A DNA stretch of 64,000 nucleotides from the NCBI RefSeq assembly GCF_000336615.1, contig NZ_AOLW01000015.1, positions 469,263-533,262 on the forward strand, given 5' to 3'. Positions within the stretch are counted from its first letter, which is position 1; each line of letters begins with the position of its first letter. The position numbers were made by a program, and so were the translations under genes. The notes under the pieces are model-generated. The model did not search any database. It was not told the origin of the DNA and saw nothing but the letters and a program-made list of their open reading frames with translations. This DNA is from Haloarcula amylolytica JCM 13557. GTDB taxonomy: Archaea; Halobacteriota; Halobacteria; Halobacteriales; Haloarculaceae. Shown here piece by piece: positions 60,386 through 64,000 of the stretch.

Positions 60386-60948
60386 CAGGACCAACTTGCC
60401 CCGCTGAGGGGTGCGACTACAACGAAGAGGGCGAAAAGACAGCCGCCAGTGTCCGGCGGCACATCAACGCAAAGGCCGACGACGCGCACAGCGACACGGA
60501 AGCTCTCAGGAGCGCGCTGAACAGTCCCACTGAGGGGGGCAACGAGGGCGCTGAGAGCGCTCCCGACGACTCGGACGACGAAGAGCAGGGAGAAAGCGAG
60601 GATGAGCGCGCTGAAGCGGTCGAGAACGAGGAGAACGAGCAGGACGAAATGGACCAATCAAGCGAATACGAGCGGCAGGTCGCACAGTCTACGGAAGCAG
60701 AGACCAGCAACGAGGGCGGTGAAACCGAGGGACAGCAGGGGAATGACGGAGCACAACAAAGCGCCTTCAGCAGTGCCCCCATTGCCCCGCTTCTCGCCGG
60801 TTTCGCGCTGGTCGCAATCTACGTGCTGGTCTCCTCCGGCAACTCTAGCGGTGACGACCAGCCGACCGAGGTAGAGAGCGAGGTGGTCGAGGAGAGTGAG
60901 CAGGCCGAACCGGTGGCTGACGATCCCGAAGCAGAGGTGGCCTGGTGA
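60382..60948 (+). CDS. zinc-finger, single-span membrane protein
   Basis: A 188-aa protein overlapping the previous gene (ATGA). The N-terminus has Cys6, Cys11, His27 and His36, a C2H2-like finger (TCPAEGCDYNEEG). A long Glu/Asp-rich linker follows, then one hydrophobic span (IAPLLAGFALVAIYVLVSS) and an acidic tail. The layout is that of a membrane-anchored adaptor. Likely structural or assembly protein of the element; inference only. Confidence 0.72.
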   Translation: MTGPTCPAEGCDYNEEGEKTAASVRRHINAKADDAHSDTEALRSALNSPTEGGNEGAESAPDDSDDEEQGESEDERAEAVENEENEQDEMDQSSEYERQVAQSTEAETSNEGGETEGQQGNDGAQQSAFSSAPIAPLLAGFALVAIYVLVSSGNSSGDDQPTEVESEVVEESEQAEPVADDPEAEVAW

Positions 60949-61511
60949 TGAGCGCGGAACCAGCCGACTCAACTGAGGAACCAGATACCGAGGAACCAGA
61001 TACCGAAGAAGTACCGGAGATCGACGCCGACGAGCAGGCCGAAATCTCTCTCGATGAACTGGACGTCGACCCCGACGAGGTAGAGGAGCAGGCAGGGGCC
61101 GGCCCAGAAGCGGACGGCGACGACGCGGCGGACACCGAAGGCGATGATGCCGGTGAACAGGACACCGCTGAGAGCGACCAGCAAGCGCCGACACCGGCCG
61201 GTGAGACGTGGGGTGACCAGTACGTCTCGATGCTGGCACTCCTCTTGGGCGAAATCGCAGAGTCGACCGAGGGCAAACCAGGGAAGACTGCCGAGGACAT
61301 CGAGGATCTGGCCCGTGCCCCACCGGTGGAACTAGACGAGAATGTCGACGAGTGGCTACAGCAGGCCGGCATGGGGACCGACATCCCGCCGGGCAAGGCT
61401 GTGGCACTCGGCACGGCTGGCCTGGTGGCCGTCGTGCTGCTGACGGAGACTGACGCCGCGAGCGACCTGATAGACGGACTGAGCGAGCAGTTAGACAGCG
61501 ACCTTCTGTGA
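60948..61511 (+). CDS. acidic single-span membrane protein
   Basis: A 187-aa protein starting MSAEPADSTEEP; a GTG three bases upstream is an alternative. The first 80 residues include the short direct repeat DTEEP and are almost all acidic. A helical middle and one membrane span (AVALGTAGLVAVVLL) near the C-terminus follow. No known family. It overlaps the preceding stop by one base and the next gene by 4 bases. Confidence 0.7.
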   Translation: MSAEPADSTEEPDTEEPDTEEVPEIDADEQAEISLDELDVDPDEVEEQAGAGPEADGDDAADTEGDDAGEQDTAESDQQAPTPAGETWGDQYVSMLALLLGEIAESTEGKPGKTAEDIEDLARAPPVELDENVDEWLQQAGMGTDIPPGKAVALGTAGLVAVVLLTETDAASDLIDGLSEQLDSDLL

Positions 61512-62101
61512 CCATGATGGGGAAAATCAAGCAGATTCGAGAGGCAAAGGCAGAGATAGAGAACCCGCATGAGAGCGAGCGTATGCAGGCGCTTGCCGAG
61601 ATACTGGCCGAAATTCAGGCCAGCCAACGAGCAGCGGTGATGGACCAGCGGGACGCCGCTGGAATCGACCCCGACGACGACCGAGAGCGTCTGGATAGAG
61701 CCGCCCGTGTCCGCGAGATTCTGGACCTTGTCGACGGCTACGGCCCTGGTGGACGGCCGCTTTCCGAGGTGTGGCTGGTGCAGTGCGCACCCGACGACAT
61801 CGACACCACCGAGCCGTCTATCACCGCCCACTACGCGGAGATGAGCGAAGCCGAGTGGGAGGCACAGATAGAGCGGTGGGCCGACACCATCAGGGAAACA
61901 CAGTCGGGTGAGATCGACGCCACCGACCGGGAGCTGGCAGACCACCACATCAGCAAGAAGTGGGGCGTCTCCATCGACCGCTTCGAGGCCGTCGTGGTGG
62001 ACTTCGACCCAGCCACGGCGTTGGAGGACCTGCTGGCTGGCCCCTCGAAAGAGACCGAGCAGGCCATCAAGGCCAACACGGAGGCACTGGCGGAGTCGTG
62101 A
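61508..62101 (+). CDS. 197-aa helical protein of the element, unidentified
   Basis: GTG start overlapping the previous stop (GTGA), with ATG codons 6 and 9 bases later as alternatives. The N-terminal 50 residues are a charged coiled-coil-like helix (KIKQIREAKAEIENPHESERMQAL). The C-terminal half contains WEAQIERWADTIRE and DRFEAVVVDFDPA. No motif is recognised. Its stop overlaps the ATPase start, so it is probably a functional neighbour of it. Confidence 0.68.
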   Translation: MTMMGKIKQIREAKAEIENPHESERMQALAEILAEIQASQRAAVMDQRDAAGIDPDDDRERLDRAARVREILDLVDGYGPGGRPLSEVWLVQCAPDDIDTTEPSITAHYAEMSEAEWEAQIERWADTIRETQSGEIDATDRELADHHISKKWGVSIDRFEAVVVDFDPATALEDLLAGPSKETEQAIKANTEALAES

Positions 62102-62898
62102 ATCTCGGCTTCGTCGCCCAGAGCGGCTGGGGAAAGGGGTACCACGCGCAGTCGTGGATGGAGAGCAACGCCAGGGAGTACGAGGCGCTGGTCGTCCTGG
62201 ACTACTGCGCGGAGTACCGCGGGCTGGTCAAAGCCGGTGTGGCCGACCACCTGATAGTCGGCCCTGTCGAAGCGCAGATGTCGGTGAGCGACTGGATGAA
62301 AGTCCTGCGGGCGAACCCGCAAATCGTACTGGAACGGCACAAGTCCGAAATCGGGACCGAGCGGTGGCGGGAAATCGCTACCCGCATTGCCTCGGCGCTC
62401 CGTCGCCTCGACCGTGACCAGTTAGTGGTCGTCGATGAAGCGCACTTCGTCGCTCCCCAGCGCGAGAAACTGCCGAAGCCAATCAAGGAACTGGCGACGA
62501 CCGGCCGGGGCGCTGGCACGTCAACGATGTGGGTCACACAGCGGACGGCCGAGATTGACAAGACGATTCTGACACAGTGCCAGGCCCGCATGGTCGGGGG
62601 CTTCGACGGCGGGGAGATCGGGCCGCTCTCCTCGTCGATAGAGTACCCCGCCGAGTTGCACAACCCGGCGGCCGACCCTGCGCCGTCTCGAATCCCAGAC
62701 GAACTGCTTCCGTCGGGTAGAAAGCGGCCAACAAGCCTCCAGAAGCACAAGAACGACGCTGGCCAGACGGTTGGGAGCGAATGGATTTACAGCGACGACG
62801 ACGGCAACCGCCGGCGGGTCGACACTGGGACCGTCTCGATGCAGAGCAACCACTACGGAAGCGAAGGGAACGACCTCGAACCACCGGAATACGCATGA
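62098..62898 (+). CDS. HerA/FtsK-like ATPase (DNA packaging or transfer type)
   Basis: A 266-aa P-loop ATPase starting with GTG overlapping the previous stop. Walker A is the variant AQSGWGKG at 7-14, and Walker B is LVVVDEAH at 109-116. ELATTGRGAGTSTMWVTQRTAEIDKTIL is the HerA/FtsK arginine-finger and sensor region with Gln148. Such small ATPases pump DNA in membrane-containing haloviruses or in conjugation. The membrane proteins encoded just upstream fit this. Which of these roles it plays is not decidable here. Confidence 0.78.
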   Translation: MNLGFVAQSGWGKGYHAQSWMESNAREYEALVVLDYCAEYRGLVKAGVADHLIVGPVEAQMSVSDWMKVLRANPQIVLERHKSEIGTERWREIATRIASALRRLDRDQLVVVDEAHFVAPQREKLPKPIKELATTGRGAGTSTMWVTQRTAEIDKTILTQCQARMVGGFDGGEIGPLSSSIEYPAELHNPAADPAPSRIPDELLPSGRKRPTSLQKHKNDAGQTVGSEWIYSDDDGNRRRVDTGTVSMQSNHYGSEGNDLEPPEYA

Positions 62899-63035
62899 TG
62901 ACACAGATTACCCTACGTGGCGACGACAGCGAAACCTTCGAGGAGGTACGGGAACGTATCGACCGAGAACTACCCGGTAGCGAACCAAGCAATGCAGAGG
63001 TGGTCCGTGTGCTGATGGACGAGTCTTCTTTTTGA
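62895..63035 (+). CDS. 46-aa ribbon-helix-helix-like protein
   Basis: Starts MMTQITLRGDD, overlapping the ATPase stop by 4 bases. One strand (TQITLRG) followed by two helices (EEVRERIDREL, SNAEVVRVLMDE) matches the size and pattern of a minimal ribbon-helix-helix repressor. It closes the forward operon of the element. Confidence 0.68.
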   Translation: MMTQITLRGDDSETFEEVRERIDRELPGSEPSNAEVVRVLMDESSF

Positions 63036-63061
63036 TGATAACTGATATGGCTTCTTTTTCG

Positions 63062-63613
63062 TCATCCTAACAGGCTAATAGCATTTTGAATCCAGTAATT
63101 AAGGTTCAGAGAGCTAATTAACTGAAGGAGGAAACCAAGTGCCAACAGGGATGCACCATAAATATAGATACGTTTAATTCTAGCTTCGTAAAGTAAGCCA
63201 CGGATTGCTGTGAGAGTCATAGTTTGGTCAGCCTTCAACTGTGCTTTATTATCTAGCTGGATAGTCCGTTCTTCGGGGAAGATTAGTTGTTCTCCATCAA
63301 CTTTGAACCATCCGCCACGGATATCGATTTCAGAGTTTCGAGAGACGTTTTGCTCCGCGTGTCGATTCAAAAACCAACTCATCAGCACCCAACTCCAGTG
63401 ATTGAGATGAATGGGGCCATCATAAGGATGCGCCTTCCTTTCCTCAACTTTCTGCTTATTAGTTGATTTTTTAATAACCCGGTCTAGCCCTTTCTTATAT
63501 ACCCTGTGCGCTGGATCAATCCTTTTTAGAAGCCGTTTGATGGGCTTGATATCGGACCCGAGTAGCACGATTGAGCCTATAAAATTCAAAAATAATCCCA
63601 CTGGAGTTAGCAT
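63062..63613 (-). CDS. 183-aa membrane protein in an AT-rich patch
   Basis: It has an N-terminal span (VGLFLNFIGSIVLLGS), a basic soluble middle (RLLKRIDPAHRVYKKG, NHWSWVLMSWFLNRH), and a C-terminal span (YGASLLALGFLLQLISSL). The DNA is clearly richer in A+T than its neighbours, and the protein is basic rather than acidic, both unlike a haloarchaeal core gene. No family recognised. It runs against the direction of the rest of the element. Confidence 0.65.
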   Translation of the reverse strand: MLTPVGLFLNFIGSIVLLGSDIKPIKRLLKRIDPAHRVYKKGLDRVIKKSTNKQKVEERKAHPYDGPIHLNHWSWVLMSWFLNRHAEQNVSRNSEIDIRGGWFKVDGEQLIFPEERTIQLDNKAQLKADQTMTLTAIRGLLYEARIKRIYIYGASLLALGFLLQLISSLNLNYWIQNAISLLG

Positions 63614-63837
63614 ACAGGTAGGACTTTCCCGGATAATATAAAACCTAAACTGCAGTCTCCAGTATGGAAAAAGAAAGCCTGCGAGAGATAGTTAGCAAAA
63701 ATTACATTTTATTGATAGTTGTCTTGATGTGCAAGTCCGAATAATGCTATTTGAGTAAATGATGAAGCGTATCGATCTATTTTGTTGCACTTTTTCGTCG
63801 GTTCTTGATGGGTAGCGGGTCGTAACGGTGGGCCTGC

Positions 63838-64000
63838 ATGGATTTTGGTGATGCGATGGGCACGCTCGCCTCGGAGGACTACATGACGGATGTAGCCCTC
63901 GTGATGGGCGGGTTCGCGGCCCCTGCACTCGTGAAGTACGGAGTCGAAGACAAGATGGGCAAGGACCTGCCCGACGAAGCCTACGGCGCTACAGTCGCGG
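63838..64000 (+). CDS. start of a membrane protein (cut by window end)
   Basis: The first 54 codons are visible, starting MDFGDAMGTLASEDYMTDV, with a short hydrophobic Gly/Ala segment (ALVMGGFAAPALV) and then an acidic stretch. The Gly/Ala-rich N-terminus and small hydrophobic patches would suit a small structural membrane protein of a halovirus. It lies in the same direction as the main operon, 224 bases after the AT-rich gene's start. Confidence 0.6.
   Translation, partial: MDFGDAMGTLASEDYMTDVALVMGGFAAPALVKYGVEDKMGKDLPDEAYGATVA

Noticed and set aside
1-64000. CRISPR array
   Set aside because: No run of regularly spaced repeats was seen at any scale.
1-64000. Insertion sequence or transposase
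   Set aside because: No transposase motif and no paired terminal repeats were found; the hairpin at 82-167 is a single short palindrome.
57588-64000. Second attachment site (copy of the tRNA-Pro 3' end)
   Set aside because: No repeat of the tRNA 3' end was found downstream in the window; it may lie beyond 64000.

Overview
The window is a haloarchaeal chromosome segment. The proteins are strongly acidic, the DNA is GC-rich, and several genes have a TATA box 27-30 bases before a start codon with essentially no leader. Gene content (XPB-Bax1, PolX, geranylgeranyl reductase, type IV pilin, tRNA-Pro, many small haloarchaeal families) fits a Haloarcula-like organism; that placement is my inference.

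Layout. 1-8 kb: XPD-type helicase, Get3/ArsA ATPase, SDR, endonuclease V, AN1-rhomboid, REC-PAS regulator. 8-10.5 kb: a tiny hydrophobic protein facing a CHAT (caspase-like) protease in an AT-rich pocket. 10.7-19.6 kb: PolX with a Mut7-C RNase-like protein, a LolA-like lipoprotein-carrier homologue divergent from a LolDE/MacB-like ABC transporter, DUF5797, a PD-(D/E)XK-like protein, a DUF4013 membrane protein and a Nudix enzyme. 19.7-28.5 kb: S10 paralogue, M20 amidohydrolase, pilin, geranylgeranyl reductase divergent from a 2Fe-2S ferredoxin, SpoIIM-like protein, PAPS-reductase-family protein, MFS transporter. 28.5-37.5 kb: acyl-CoA synthetase and 3-hydroxybutyrate-type dehydrogenase, divergent from a complete branched-chain-type ABC importer operon, followed by a Bat-type regulator. 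37.6-47.9 kb: GNAT, FKBP, methylmalonyl-CoA mutase large subunit plus epimerase, degenerate Nudix protein, sugar nucleotidyltransferase, Dph6-like ligase, DUF373 protein, SppA-PAC2 pair, and NSUN methyltransferase with a small partner.

47.9-53.1 kb is the most interesting part: a lasso-peptide-like RiPP locus. It has an ABC exporter, a PqqD-like recognition protein (B1), a transglutaminase-like leader peptidase (B2), a 32-residue precursor with a textbook lasso leader, an HPr-kinase-like kinase and a family-5 nucleotidyltransferase. It has no asparagine-synthetase-like lasso cyclase anywhere in the window. The predicted core (WWDHDDGYGKWS) has no Asp/Glu at positions 7-9, so it cannot form a standard lasso ring, and it ends in Ser, the residue type phosphorylated by the paeninodin kinase. 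I infer a lasso-derived pathway that makes a cut, probably phosphorylated and exported, non-lasso peptide.

53.2-57.4 kb returns to core functions (Bax1, XPB, a beta-helix surface protein). From tRNA-Pro(GGG) at 57.5 kb to the window end lies a dense, co-directional set of small overlapping genes (SWIM finger, ribbon-helix-helix, zinc-finger membrane protein, HerA/FtsK-like ATPase). These look like a provirus or integrated plasmid that runs past the window; no integrase or distal attachment site is visible.
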